Positions 10,313-19,731 of a DNA stretch of 55,445 nucleotides are shown here, in pieces. Positions within the stretch are counted from its first letter, which is position 1; every line of letters starts with the position of its first letter. The stretch covers positions 1 to 55,445 of the forward strand of contig NZ_LWCS01000003.1 of assembly GCF_001650495.1 (NCBI RefSeq). The letters are read 5' to 3'. Made by a program: the position numbers and the translations under genes. The notes below the pieces were generated by a model. That model searched no databases. It saw nothing but the letters and a program-made list of their open reading frames with translations, and was not told where the DNA came from. Origin of the DNA: Mycolicibacterium iranicum. Its GTDB lineage: Bacteria > Actinomycetota > Actinomycetes > Mycobacteriales > Mycobacteriaceae.

Positions 10313-13300
10313 TCAGACTCCCTGAAGGAGTAGCTGCGGCGGCCCTTGGGGTCCGGCGTGTCGAACACCACTCCGCGCAGGATCCATGTGGTGTTTCCCA
10401 TCGTCAGGGTGAAGTCGCCCGTCACCCGGAACAGGGGTTCCGCTGCGTAGACGTCGATGCGCTTGTGCGGAGGCGTGTTGAGGGTCAGCTCTTCGGTGAA
10501 GGTGTGGGTGCCGGTCCACTCATGCCCGTAGGTCGCGCTGATCTCGATGTTGACGATTTCCAGAACCTTGAACGACGCCTTTCCCGTCACCGAGATCGAG
10601 TCCTTCTGGGTGACCGTGTCGGTCGTGGTGGTCTTCAGCGGCTGGCTGACCGAGGTTCCGTTCTCGACGAATCCGACGAACTTGGGCTCAGTGAATGCGG
10701 TCCCCTGCGATGTCGCCTTGAACTTGCAGACGGCCGGCGAGCCGTCGTAGCACAGCTTGTCCAGCACTGCGGCCTGCGCCGTCGACTGGGATGGGGGGAT
10801 ATCGATGACCGTGCCGGGGACGCCGAGCAGTTTCACCGATGTCGCGCCCAACTGGAGGGTTGTCGGCGAGCACTGCACTCCTCCGCTGGCTGTGCAGCCG
10901 GCCATGGTGTCGCCGAATACGGCACGGACCACCAGGTCGACGACATACTTTGCCCCATTGGGCGCGGTGAACACCGGGGTGACCTTGTTTTCGCTGAAGA
11001 AGTACCAGACCACCTCGAAATCGATCACCCCGCCCGAGGGAATGACCGTGCCGATCGCGGGGCCGCCGTTCTCGAGGACACCGTTGCCGAGATAGGCCGT
11101 CAGGGTGAGCGGGTCGGGGCTCAGGTTGTAGACGAGAATGCCTCGTGTTGAGCCCAGAAGCGTTGTATCTGCCTCACCCGCACGGAGATCGGGGTTGATC
11201 GCCAGAACGTTGATGCTGTCGGCGCCGGCGTTGGCAACAAAGGCCCGGGTGCCGTCGGCCGAGACGACGACTGCATTGGGGCTGCCGCCGACCCCGATCT
11301 GGGTGATCACCTTCTTGCCGGCCGTGTCGATCACCGTCACCGTACCCGCACCGAACTCCGTGACGTAGAGCTGTTTCCCGTCGGCGCTTATCGCCACCCC
11401 GGTGGGCTGGGATCCCAGGTTCAGGTCGATGAAGTCGACGACGGTGTCGTTCTCGGTGTCGATCACCGCGATGCGGTTCGAGGCGGAGTCCGTGACGTAG
11501 GCGCGAGCTCCGTCCGGGCTGAAGATGACACCTTCGGGGCTGCTGCGATCGAGATCCTGTCCCACTCCGATTGTTTCGTCGACGAGATTGTTGGACGTGT
11601 CGATCGTGGTCACCGTGCCGCTGGCGGCGTTGGCGACGAACAGCCGCTGACCGTCAGGGGTGAGCGCCAACGCAGTCGGCCTGTTGCCGACCGGGATGAC
11701 CGCGGTCACCAACGTGCTTGCCGTGTCGATCACCGACACTGTGCCGTCTGCGGAATTGGCGACGTAGGCCCATCGATCGTCGGCACTCAGCGCCACCGCG
11801 CGGGGATCGTTGCCCACCTTTATCGTGGAGACCACGTGGTTGTCGAAGGTGTCGATCACCGACACCTCGCCGGCCGACGAGTCCGTCACGTATGCGCGAG
11901 AACCATTGCGGCTCAACGCCACACCGTATGCGAATGCCTTGACGGGAATGGTGCCGAGGACGTCGTCGGTCGCGGTGTCGACCACCGTGACCTCGGTACC
12001 GGTGACGTACGCGCGGGTGCCGTCCGGGCTCAGTGCCACTGCCACCGGGAAGTCCCCGGGTACGTCGATGGTGGCAAGCACGGCGTCAGCCTGTGGGCTG
12101 ACAGGAACGGTCACGGTGACCTCCTTGGTCGCCGCGCCGTCGCTGACCGCAATCGTGAACGAGTCCTGTTTGTCCGGATCGGCTGCGTTCGGGGACGCCG
12201 CCAGTAGCCTGGCCACCGGAGCCGGGACATAGGTGTAGACGCCCGTACCGTCAACCCCGACCTGCCCCTTGCCGGGCGCCGTCTGCACGATGTAGGTCAG
12301 CGGATGTCCGTCGGGGTCCACCACGTTGAGCCGGCCGCGCACCGCGCCGGTCGCAGCGTCGGGTACGCCAACCGTCGGCGCGGCCGGGGCCGTGGGCGCC
12401 GCGTTCGGTTTCACCTGAACAGTGATGTTCTTGACGATCTTTCCGGTGCCGTTGAAGAAGCTCAGCGGAAAACCACCGCCGAAGCGCAGCAGCGACCTGA
12501 CGTTGTCGTCGACCGTCACTGCGAACGAGTCAGTGCCCGTGAATCCCTCCCTCGGCACGTAAGTCCACTTACCGGTTGAATCCACCGTAGCCACACCGTT
12601 GTTCGGCGTCCGGCTCACCTGGTAGGAGAGCGGATCGCCGCCGCGATCGATTGCGCCTACGGTCCCGCTGACTTCACCGGTCGAGGTTTGGCCGAGCTGC
12701 GCAGGATTTGCAGTCGGCAGGGTGTTGAACCACTTCCCGCGAACCGGCGTCACGGTCTCCGCGGCGTCCTGAAGTACCACTCTGTCCAGGTCGGATGTGA
12801 GGTCCTTGGGTCCGCATTGACCCGGCCCGGAGACGGTGCACCGAGACCACTCCACCGCGAGTATGGGACCGACCAGGAACTCCACGCTGTAGATGGCGCC
12901 GTTGTCGAGGGCCGCGAACACAGGCTTGGTTGTGTTGTTCCCGAAGAACTTCCACACCAGTTCCATCCGAAGACTTCCGTTGGGAGGGATCTTGGTGCCC
13001 ACGCTTGGGCCGCCGTTCTCCAGGTCCCCTCGTTCGTCGTACCTGACCAGTTCCAGCGTGTGGCTGGTTTGGTTGAACACGGTGAAGCCGCGGGTGGATC
13101 CAAGCGGTGGCGTCGCCCCCAGGGCCGGATCGATCGAGATCACCGATACCGCACCGCCGACACCAGCCACGAAGGCTCGGGTGCCGGCCGGGTTGACCGC
13201 CAGGGCGGTCGGATTTGGGCCGACGGCGATGGGGGCGCCGGCGACAAACGTCTCGGTGTCTACGACCGACACGGTGCCGTCGGCGTAGTTGGCTACGTAC

Positions 13301-15411
13301 AGTTCGGTGCCGTCCGGCGTGACCGCAAGCGCGTCGGGCCGGGCGCCGACGTCGATCGTCTTGGTGACCTCGTTGGAGGCGACGTCGATCACCGAGACGG
13401 AATCGTCGCGGAAGTTGGCGACGTAGATGCGATCGTCGTACGCAGCAAGGGCTTGCGGACCCGCACCGACGTCGACGGTGGCGAGCACCGTGTTGGAGGT
13501 CGCGTCGATCACTGTCACGGTGTTGTCGCCGGTGTTGGCGACATAGACGTTGCGGCCGTCGGCGCTGACCACCACTGCAGTGGGCCCGACTCCGACGTCC
13601 ACCGCCGCCACCGTACTGCTGGCGGTATCGATGACCGACAGGCTCTCGCCGTAGAGATTGGTGACGTACACCTTGCTTCCGTCGCCGCTGACCGCGAGTG
13701 CGGTGGGTGTGTCCCCGACAGCAACCTGTCCGATGACGGTGCGGGTGCCGGTGTCGATCACCGTCACGACGTCGTTGACGATGTTGGCGACGTACAGGTG
13801 TGCGCCGTCCGGACTGACGGCCACCGCCTGCGGCTTCCCGCCGACGTCGATGGTGTCGGTGATCGCGTTGGTGACGGTGTCGATGACCGAGACGGAGCCA
13901 TTGTCGGAGTGGCTGACGTAGACCCGGGCGCCGTCGCTGCTGACGGCCACGCCCGCCGGGAACTTACCGGTGGCCTGCAGCGAGGCGATCACCACGTTGT
14001 GCGGCGCGGTGACGGGGACGCTGACGGCGACGGTGGTGGTGGACTTGCCGTCGCTGACGGTGATCTCGAACGAGTCTTGCCGATCGGCAGCGGTTGCAGT
14101 CACCGACGCGACCCTCAGGCGCGCGGCCAGGGAGGGCTCGTAGGTGAAGGTGCCGAGGACGTCGACCGACACCTGGCCCTTGGCAGGGGATTTGGACAGC
14201 GCGTAGCGGAGTGGGTCGGCGTCGGGATCAACGACGTTGAGGCGGCCGCTCACCTCGCCGGTCACCGAGTTCGGGATACCCACCGTCGGAACGGCGATGG
14301 CAGTCGGCGCGGAGTTGACAGCGCTGACGGACACCGTGATTCGCTCGAGTGTGCGCCCAGTGCCGAACAGACTCAGTCCTCTGTCGCCGTAGTGAATCAG
14401 AGAGGCGACGTTGTCGTCGACGATGACGTCGAAGTGGTCGTCGCCGCCTGTTTGCCGCAACGCGGTTCCCGGCGTGTAGCGATATGTGCCGTCGGACAAC
14501 AGTTCCACCACGCCCTTGGCCGGGGCCTTGGCAAGGCGGTAGCTCAACGGGTCGTCTTCTGGATCGACCGCGACCACCGCGCCCGTGACGACCCCTTCGC
14601 CTGATTGACCGGAGGGCTCCGAGGTAGCGGTCGGAGCACCGTTGATCAACGCGAAACGGTTCGAGCGGCGCGAAGCGTATGCCAGTTCAAGTGCCTGCGC
14701 CAGCGACCCCGCCGGAGCGAGCGGATCGTCGGCGGCGAAGGGGTTCGCGCCTGCAGGCCCGGCGATGGTCGCCGTGACTTCAGTGGGCGGGGCGGGCACG
14801 AGCTGTGACGATGCCGGCAACGGCGCGGCGGTGGTCTCCGCGTCGGACGCGGGAAGCAGGCGCGGGCTGACCACCGATTCGGCGGCGGACGGTTCTCGGC
14901 CGTCACCGTCATCTACCGCGTCGGCGACCGGGTCCACGTCCGCCGGTGTGGACGCGTCCTCAGGGGTCGACACCACGTGGCTCGGTTTCTTGTGCGACCC
15001 CCGACTCTTCGCGTCGGTGCGCGCCGACGTCGAAGTCGCTGTTGCAGAATCGGATTCATCGGGTGGATCGAGAGGCTGCGGCGTTTCCTGGGCGTCCTCG
15101 TCGCCCGAGTCGGTCCCGGCGCCGGCGTCGGACGTCTTGGGGGCATCGTCGGCATCTGATTCCGTGGTGCCCGAATCCGACACGTCCTCCGACAGCGGAT
15201 CGGTGTGCGCTGCGCTGCGGTCTGCCTTGGAGCTACGCGACGCTGCGTCCTGTTTCGAGCCCGAGGCGCCCGTCCGGGTCGAAGTAGTCGACGCATCGGT
15301 GGCCTCACCGGGCTCGGCATTGGCCACGCTCTGGCCACTTGCCACCGCCACGCCCAAACCAAGCGCCACGATCGACGCTCCCAACCGAGCGGCATGCTTT
15401 GCTGAATCCAC
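10294..15411 (-). CDS. Giant secreted protein: duplicated cadherin-like/YVTN propeller blocks and aerolysin-like C-terminus
   Basis: About 1705 aa from GTG 15411, which has GGAGG 6 nt upstream; the frame is open to 15477. Residues 1-33 form a signal peptide ending SVANAEPG. Residues 33-240 are a Ser/Thr/Asp/Pro-rich linker. Two blocks follow. Each has two cadherin/VCBS-like modules (D-x-DxDPL, SFxVTVDDN patterns), then a propeller of about seven YVTN repeats (VSPDGxxxYVAN, VSVIDT), at about 474-764 and 1110-1414. Each block closes with a domain beginning LGSTRG and holding LENGGP. The last 150 residues (DKLCYDGSPAVCKF, KTTTTDTVTQKDS, YGHEWTGTHTFTEELTLN) resemble the ETX/MTX2-aerolysin fold. 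Such proteins are likely surface or extracellular binding proteins. The function is unknown; toxin activity is not shown. Confidence 0.88.
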   Translation of the reverse strand: MDSAKHAARLGASIVALGLGVAVASGQSVANAEPGEATDASTTSTRTGASGSKQDAASRSSKADRSAAHTDPLSEDVSDSGTTESDADDAPKTSDAGAGTDSGDEDAQETPQPLDPPDESDSATATSTSARTDAKSRGSHKKPSHVVSTPEDASTPADVDPVADAVDDGDGREPSAAESVVSPRLLPASDAETTAAPLPASSQLVPAPPTEVTATIAGPAGANPFAADDPLAPAGSLAQALELAYASRRSNRFALINGAPTATSEPSGQSGEGVVTGAVVAVDPEDDPLSYRLAKAPAKGVVELLSDGTYRYTPGTALRQTGGDDHFDVIVDDNVASLIHYGDRGLSLFGTGRTLERITVSVSAVNSAPTAIAVPTVGIPNSVTGEVSGRLNVVDPDADPLRYALSKSPAKGQVSVDVLGTFTYEPSLAARLRVASVTATAADRQDSFEITVSDGKSTTTVAVSVPVTAPHNVVIASLQATGKFPAGVAVSSDGARVYVSHSDNGSVSVIDTVTNAITDTIDVGGKPQAVAVSPDGAHLYVANIVNDVVTVIDTGTRTVIGQVAVGDTPTALAVSGDGSKVYVTNLYGESLSVIDTASSTVAAVDVGVGPTAVVVSADGRNVYVANTGDNTVTVIDATSNTVLATVDVGAGPQALAAYDDRIYVANFRDDSVSVIDVASNEVTKTIDVGARPDALAVTPDGTELYVANYADGTVSVVDTETFVAGAPIAVGPNPTALAVNPAGTRAFVAGVGGAVSVISIDPALGATPPLGSTRGFTVFNQTSHTLELVRYDERGDLENGGPSVGTKIPPNGSLRMELVWKFFGNNTTKPVFAALDNGAIYSVEFLVGPILAVEWSRCTVSGPGQCGPKDLTSDLDRVVLQDAAETVTPVRGKWFNTLPTANPAQLGQTSTGEVSGTVGAIDRGGDPLSYQVSRTPNNGVATVDSTGKWTYVPREGFTGTDSFAVTVDDNVRSLLRFGGGFPLSFFNGTGKIVKNITVQVKPNAAPTAPAAPTVGVPDAATGAVRGRLNVVDPDGHPLTYIVQTAPGKGQVGVDGTGVYTYVPAPVARLLAASPNAADPDKQDSFTIAVSDGAATKEVTVTVPVSPQADAVLATIDVPGDFPVAVALSPDGTRAYVTGTEVTVVDTATDDVLGTIPVKAFAYGVALSRNGSRAYVTDSSAGEVSVIDTFDNHVVSTIKVGNDPRAVALSADDRWAYVANSADGTVSVIDTASTLVTAVIPVGNRPTALALTPDGQRLFVANAASGTVTTIDTSNNLVDETIGVGQDLDRSSPEGVIFSPDGARAYVTDSASNRIAVIDTENDTVVDFIDLNLGSQPTGVAISADGKQLYVTEFGAGTVTVIDTAGKKVITQIGVGGSPNAVVVSADGTRAFVANAGADSINVLAINPDLRAGEADTTLLGSTRGILVYNLSPDPLTLTAYLGNGVLENGGPAIGTVIPSGGVIDFEVVWYFFSENKVTPVFTAPNGAKYVVDLVVRAVFGDTMAGCTASGGVQCSPTTLQLGATSVKLLGVPGTVIDIPPSQSTAQAAVLDKLCYDGSPAVCKFKATSQGTAFTEPKFVGFVENGTSVSQPLKTTTTDTVTQKDSISVTGKASFKVLEIVNIEISATYGHEWTGTHTFTEELTLNTPPHKRIDVYAAEPLFRVTGDFTLTMGNTTWILRGVVFDTPDPKGRRSYSFRESDYPPAL

Positions 15412-15604
15412 GCTAGCCTCCCATTTGCCTACGCAGCAGCGATAGAATTGGCCTGAAGTTATCACTGCGAGGTTCACAGAAATATGTGAATTTAGGGGCC
15501 GGGGGCAGAGTTCACCGGAGTCAGCGCAATCTTTGCTGGAACGTCAGCTTTCGTTAACGTCAGTTATTGGCGGATTCCTCCCGCACTTCGCACGTCCCAG
15601 CGTG

Positions 15605-15670
15605 CCGGTGGGCGGAGGGCCACCGCGATCGGCGTCCCGGTGGGCAGACGAGGCCGCCGCGATCAGGGTC
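15605..15670. repeat. Degenerate tandem duplication upstream of the giant gene
   Basis: Two imperfect copies of about 33 bp begin with CCGGTGGGC (15605 and 15637) and share CGCCGCGATC or CACCGCGATC in the middle. A partial third copy starts at 15671. It lies in the noncoding gap between the giant gene and glgC. No function is evident. Confidence 0.5.
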
Positions 15671-15684
15671 CCGGTGCGGTCGGG

Positions 15685-16899
15685 CTAAATCCAGACACCC
15701 TTGCCGACCGCGACCACACCTCCGGCGCTGACCGAGAAGCGCTCGCGGTCCTTGTCGAGATCGACCCCGACCATCTCCCCGGGACCGACGACGACGTTCT
15801 TGTCCAGGATCGCGTGACGGACCACCGCTCCGCGCCCGATGCGGGCTCCGGGCATGATCACACTTCCCTCGACGATCGCTCCGTCGTCGATCACGACGTT
15901 GGACGACAGCACCGAATTGCGTACCGACGCAGCAGAAATGATGCTGCCTGCCCCGACCACCGACTCCTGCGCGGAGCCGCCGTTGACGAACTTCGCAGGC
16001 GCCAGGTTCTCGGCGCCGCCACGGATGGGCCAGCGCTTGTTGTAAAGGTTGAACACCGGATGAACGGACACCAGATCCATGTGCGCGTCATAGAACGCGT
16101 CAAGTGTGCCGACGTCGCGCCAGTACCCGTGGTCGCGTTCGGTCGCGCCGGGTACCTCGTTGTTGTTGAAGTCGTACACCGCGGCCATACCGTCTTCGAC
16201 CAGCCTCGGAATGATGTTGCCGCCCATGTCGTGGTCGGAATCCTCGTCGTCGGCGTCGGCACGGATGGCGTCGATCAACACCTTGGTGGTGAAGATGTAG
16301 TTGCCCATCGAGGCGAACGTCATCTCCGGGTCGTCGGGCGTGCCCGGCGGATCCGCAGGCTTCTCGACCCAGCCGCGGATCCGGCCCGAATCGTCGGCGT
16401 CGATGCACCCGAACGCGCTGGCTTCTGAACGGGGCACCCGGATTCCCGCGACGGTGGCCCCGGCGCCGCTCTCGATGTGCTGCTGGACCATCTGTTCGGG
16501 ATCCATGCGATAGACGTGGTCGGCGCCGAAGATCACGATGTAGTCAGGATCTTCGTCGTAGATCAGGTTCATCGACTGGTAGATCGCATCAGCCGACCCG
16601 GTGTACCAGCGGGGGCCGAGCCGCTGCTGCGCCGGAACGGGCGTGATGTACTCGCCGGCAAGCCCCGAAAGTCGCCAGTTCTGCGAGATGTGGCGGTCCA
16701 GCGAATGCGACTTGTATTGCGTGAGCACACAGATACGCAAGAAGCGGGCATTGACGAGATTGGAGAGTACGAAGTCGATCAGCCGGTAGCCGCCGCCGAA
16801 GGGAACGGCGGGCTTGGCACGGTCGGCCGTTAGCGGATAGAGCCGCTTCCCCTCTCCGCCGGCGAGGACGATGCCCAGCACATGTGGCGCTTCCCTCAT
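15685..16899 (-). CDS. glgC: Glucose-1-phosphate adenylyltransferase
   Basis: This 404-aa protein has the nucleotide-binding motif [13 protein letters not shown] (residue 12 on) and AKPAVPFGG. The sugar-phosphate region GWVEKPAD and the conserved GSADAIYQ are present. A left-handed beta-helix of hexapeptide repeats forms the C-terminal 100 residues. The enzyme makes ADP-glucose from glucose-1-phosphate and ATP for glycogen and maltose-1-phosphate synthesis. It is divergent from glgM over 128 bp, as in M. tuberculosis. Length is standard. Confidence 0.96.
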   Translation of the reverse strand: MREAPHVLGIVLAGGEGKRLYPLTADRAKPAVPFGGGYRLIDFVLSNLVNARFLRICVLTQYKSHSLDRHISQNWRLSGLAGEYITPVPAQQRLGPRWYTGSADAIYQSMNLIYDEDPDYIVIFGADHVYRMDPEQMVQQHIESGAGATVAGIRVPRSEASAFGCIDADDSGRIRGWVEKPADPPGTPDDPEMTFASMGNYIFTTKVLIDAIRADADDEDSDHDMGGNIIPRLVEDGMAAVYDFNNNEVPGATERDHGYWRDVGTLDAFYDAHMDLVSVHPVFNLYNKRWPIRGGAENLAPAKFVNGGSAQESVVGAGSIISAASVRNSVLSSNVVIDDGAIVEGSVIMPGARIGRGAVVRHAILDKNVVVGPGEMVGVDLDKDRERFSVSAGGVVAVGKGVWI

Positions 16900-17027
16900 G
16901 ATGCCAACCTATCCGCAGGTACGGGCAGTGGCCACCTATTCGTGCTTTTGCGGCGAGTTCTCGGGCTGTCCGTCAAGACAATTCGGGATGCTTCGCACCG
17001 CGTGGCGAAGTTGGATACGGTCACAGC

Positions 17028-18191
17028 ATGCGGGTGGCGATGATGACACGGGAATATCCGCCCGAGGTGTACGGCGGCGCGGGCGTACACGTGACCGAAC
17101 TCGTCGCCCAGCTGCGACGGCTGTGCGAGGTCGATGTGCACTGCATGGGCGCCCCTCGGCCGGGCGCCGCCGCCGCGCAGCCAGACCCCGCGCTCACCGG
17201 CGCCAACGCCGCTCTTGCGACGCTGTCGGCCGACCTCACGATGGTCAATGCCGCCTCGGCGGCGACACTCGCTCATTCGCACACGTGGTACGCCGGAATG
17301 GCAGGACATCTTGCAGCCATGCTGTACGACATACCCCACGTTCTCACCGCCCACTCCCTCGAGCCGATGCGGCCGTGGAAAGCAGAGCAACTCGGGGGCG
17401 GTTACCGCATCTCGTCCTGGGTGGAGAAGACGGCCGTCGAGGCCGCCGATGCCGTCATCGCGGTGAGCTCGGGGATGCGTGAGGATGTACTGCGCACGTA
17501 TCCGACGCTGGATGCCGAGCGCGTGCACGTGGTTCTCAACGGGATCGACACCGACAAGTGGCACCCCGTCGAACCCGGCGGCGAGGACTCCGTGCTCACC
17601 GCCCTCGGGGTGGATCTGTCGCGGCCGATCGTCGCGTTCGTCGGCCGGATCACGCGCCAGAAGGGGGTGGCACACCTGGTGGCGGCCGCCCATCACTTCG
17701 CCCCCGACGTCCAGCTTGTGCTCTGCGCAGGCGCCCCCGACACCCCCGAGATCGCCGAGGAGATAGCGTCGGCGGTCCAAGAACTGTCCAACTCCCGCAC
17801 CGGCGTGTTCTGGGTCCGGGAAATGCTGCCTCAACCCAAGATTGACGAAATACTTTCGGCGGCAACAGTTTTCGTCTGCCCATCGGTGTATGAACCGCTC
17901 GGCATCGTCAACCTCGAGGCAATGGCCTGCGCCACAGCTGTAGTCGCCTCCGACGTAGGCGGGATCCCCGAGGTCGTCGCCGACCAGCGGACCGGCCTGC
18001 TGGTGCACTACAGCCCGAACGACACGGAAGCCTTCGAGCGAGAGCTGGCGTCCGCGGTCAATGCGCTGGTCGCCGACCCCGACAGAGCCCGCCAATACGG
18101 CCTCGCCGGACGCCAACGGTGCATCGACGAATTCTCGTGGGCACAGATCGCCGAGCAGACCCTGGAGATCTACCGGAAAGTCTCGGCCTAG
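17028..18191 (+). CDS. glgM: GT4 glucosyltransferase, alpha-maltose-1-phosphate synthase (GlgM)
   Basis: This 387-aa GT-B enzyme has the N-terminal EYPPEVYGGAGVHVTELV. The C-terminal donor site is EPLGIVNLEAMAC (E-x7-E motif), and VGRITRQKG sits between the domains. Rv1212c, its mycobacterial counterpart, uses ADP-glucose to make maltose-1-phosphate for GlgE; older annotations call it glgA. It sits divergent from glgC, which supplies ADP-glucose. TACGGT (17016-17021) is 6 nt before ATG and no Shine-Dalgarno is seen, so the message is probably leaderless. Confidence 0.93.
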   Translation: MRVAMMTREYPPEVYGGAGVHVTELVAQLRRLCEVDVHCMGAPRPGAAAAQPDPALTGANAALATLSADLTMVNAASAATLAHSHTWYAGMAGHLAAMLYDIPHVLTAHSLEPMRPWKAEQLGGGYRISSWVEKTAVEAADAVIAVSSGMREDVLRTYPTLDAERVHVVLNGIDTDKWHPVEPGGEDSVLTALGVDLSRPIVAFVGRITRQKGVAHLVAAAHHFAPDVQLVLCAGAPDTPEIAEEIASAVQELSNSRTGVFWVREMLPQPKIDEILSAATVFVCPSVYEPLGIVNLEAMACATAVVASDVGGIPEVVADQRTGLLVHYSPNDTEAFERELASAVNALVADPDRARQYGLAGRQRCIDEFSWAQIAEQTLEIYRKVSA

Positions 18192-18203
18192 CGATAGGCG
18201 ACG

Positions 18204-18371
18204 CTAGCTCGTCACGCCCTTCAGCTCATCGCCGAGCGCGGCTGCCTCCTCCGGCGTGAGTTCGACGACAAGGCGGCCACCGCCTTCCAATGGAACCCGC
18301 ATCACGATGCCTCGCCCCTCCTTGGTTGCTTCCAGTGGACCGTCTCCGGTCCGGGGCTTCATCGCCGCCAT
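18204..18371 (-). CDS. Small DUF3117 protein (Rv1211 type)
   Basis: This 55-aa protein begins MAAMKPRTGDGPLEATKEG and ends with EAAALGDELKGVT, the full length of the actinobacterial DUF3117 family. ATG 18371 is chosen because GGAGGGAG precedes it and the family begins here, although the frame is open to 18440. The function is unknown. Its place between glgM and tagA matches M. tuberculosis. The 277-bp gap upstream to tagA holds no gene that I can support; it contains only a short imperfect inverted repeat near 18456-18480. Confidence 0.93.
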   Translation of the reverse strand: MAAMKPRTGDGPLEATKEGRGIVMRVPLEGGGRLVVELTPEEAAALGDELKGVTS

Positions 18372-18648
18372 CGAGTGCTCCCTCCACCATGGGCCGCCCG
18401 TCAGGGCCTGGTCTGCTTGTGAGCCGGCATCAGGCACCATCTACAAGCACTGACAGCACCCGACTCTGAACTGCTACAGAGCTCTATTGTTCCCTATCCA
18501 GGCCAGCTCGTGTGCGAAGACCCGGCTATAGCCGCCCGGGTCGCACCTTCCGATTCACTCCATCGCCGTGACCGATCGGCCCGACAAAAGGGCCGCAGCT
18601 CGGCCCGCGGCGAAACACGATCGGCCTCAAAGCCTCACGTGGATTTCA

Positions 18649-19257
18649 TCAGCCCTGCGGTCGCGGCACCCAACAGTCGGCCACGTGGTCGTCGACCATG
18701 CCGGTGGCCTGCATCAGCGCGTAGGCCGTGGTGGGGCCGACGAAACGCATGCCGCGCTTCTTGAGTTCCTTGGCCATCGCGGTGGATTCGGCCGTCACCG
18801 CCGCGACGTCCGACAGGCTGGCAGGCCGCGCTCGCGTCGCACGGTCGGGGGGCGCGAACGACCACAGCAATTCGGCCAGGTCGGACCCGCTGTCGGCCAT
18901 GTCGACGACGACGCGCGCATTGGCGATCGTCGCCTCGATTTTGGCGCGATTGCGCACGATTCCGGTATCGCTCATCAAGCGCTCGACATCGCGATCGCCG
19001 TAGCGCGCGACGCGTTCGACGTCGAACCCGTCGAAGGCGGCACGGAAGTTCTCCCGCTTGCGCAGGATGATCAGCCAGGACAGCCCGCTTTGGAATGCTT
19101 CCAGGCTCACCCGCTCGTACAGGGCCGCCGAATCGTGCAGAGGGCGGCCCCATTCGGTGTCGTGGTAGTCGCAATAGAGCGCGAAGTCGTCTGCGGAGAG
19201 CCGTGATCGGTCGATCCAGCCGCAGCGGACGCGGGCGTCGGCCTCGGCCGCCGTCAC
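18649..19257 (-). CDS. tagA: DNA-3-methyladenine glycosylase I
   Basis: This 202-aa protein has the Tag-family features: N-terminal RCGWIDRS, YHDTEWGRPLHD, LSWLIILRKRENFR and C-terminal GPTTAYALMQATGMVDDHVADCW. The conserved Cys/His set that binds zinc in Tag proteins is present. It removes 3-methyladenine from alkylated DNA in base excision repair. The start overlaps the stop of the gene before it by 4 bp, so they are coupled. Confidence 0.94.
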   Translation of the reverse strand: MTAAEADARVRCGWIDRSRLSADDFALYCDYHDTEWGRPLHDSAALYERVSLEAFQSGLSWLIILRKRENFRAAFDGFDVERVARYGDRDVERLMSDTGIVRNRAKIEATIANARVVVDMADSGSDLAELLWSFAPPDRATRARPASLSDVAAVTAESTAMAKELKKRGMRFVGPTTAYALMQATGMVDDHVADCWVPRPQG

Positions 19258-19619
19258 GTGTCGTCCCGCGCGAGTTCGGCCGGCAGGGCGTGAGCAGGTT
19301 CGCGGTCCTCGTCGGCGGGATCGGGGATGCCGTGCGCCGCGCGGACCGCCGCCAGTTCACCCCGCAGCGCGTCGAGTTCCTGCCCCAGCCGGTCGAGCAC
19401 CCAGTCGACCTCGCTGGTCTTGTAGCCGCGCAGGGTTTGGGTGAACTTGACCGCGTCGACGTCCGCTCCGGTCACGCCCGACGCGGGCAGCACTGTCGCG
19501 GTGGTGCCCTTCGGGAGCGGCGGGAGCTCCTCACCGCGGCCGAAGAGCACGCTGCCGACGGCGAAGAGCACGATGCCGACGAGGACGAGCACGACGAGAT
19601 ACAGCAGGACGAGAGTCAC
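19254..19619 (-). CDS. Single-span membrane protein with DivIVA-like motif (Rv1209 type)
   Basis: About 121 aa from GTG 19619. One N-terminal transmembrane helix (LVLLYLVVLVLVGIVLFAVG) is followed by a linker and the DivIVA-like motif FTQTLRGYKTSEVDWVLDRL with a short coiled coil. Longer frames to 19676 read into the palindromic element and are unlikely. The gene keeps the gpgS-Rv1209-tagA order. The DivIVA motif suggests a role at poles or septum, but that is inference. Confidence 0.82.
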   Translation of the reverse strand: MTLVLLYLVVLVLVGIVLFAVGSVLFGRGEELPPLPKGTTATVLPASGVTGADVDAVKFTQTLRGYKTSEVDWVLDRLGQELDALRGELAAVRAAHGIPDPADEDREPAHALPAELARDDT

Positions 19620-19662
19620 GCTTCGATACTGCCCGAAGGCGGCGACAACGGTCCCCCAGTGG

Positions 19663-19725
19663 CGCCGAAACTGCATTCCGCGCGGCCTTTAGCGGCTTTC
19701 GCGCGCGCGGAATGCAGTTTCGGCG
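19663..19725. repeat. Palindromic element copy 2 (22-bp perfect arms)
   Basis: Arms at 19663-19684 and 19704-19725 are perfect reverse complements, with the core CCGAAACTGCATTCCGCG in the left arm and a 19-nt loop. It contains the whole 14-bp arm of the element at 1355-1411. It lies between gpgS and the Rv1209-type gene, which are both on the minus strand, so it would form a strong hairpin in an otherwise continuous transcript. Confidence 0.85.
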
Positions 19726-19731
19726 GAATTC

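Noticed and set aside
12688..14604. Long plus-strand frame of 638 codons inside the giant gene
   Set aside because: It is antisense to the repeat-rich giant gene, and its Gly/Asp/Val-rich repeats mirror the YVTN repeats; no start signal or domain supports it.
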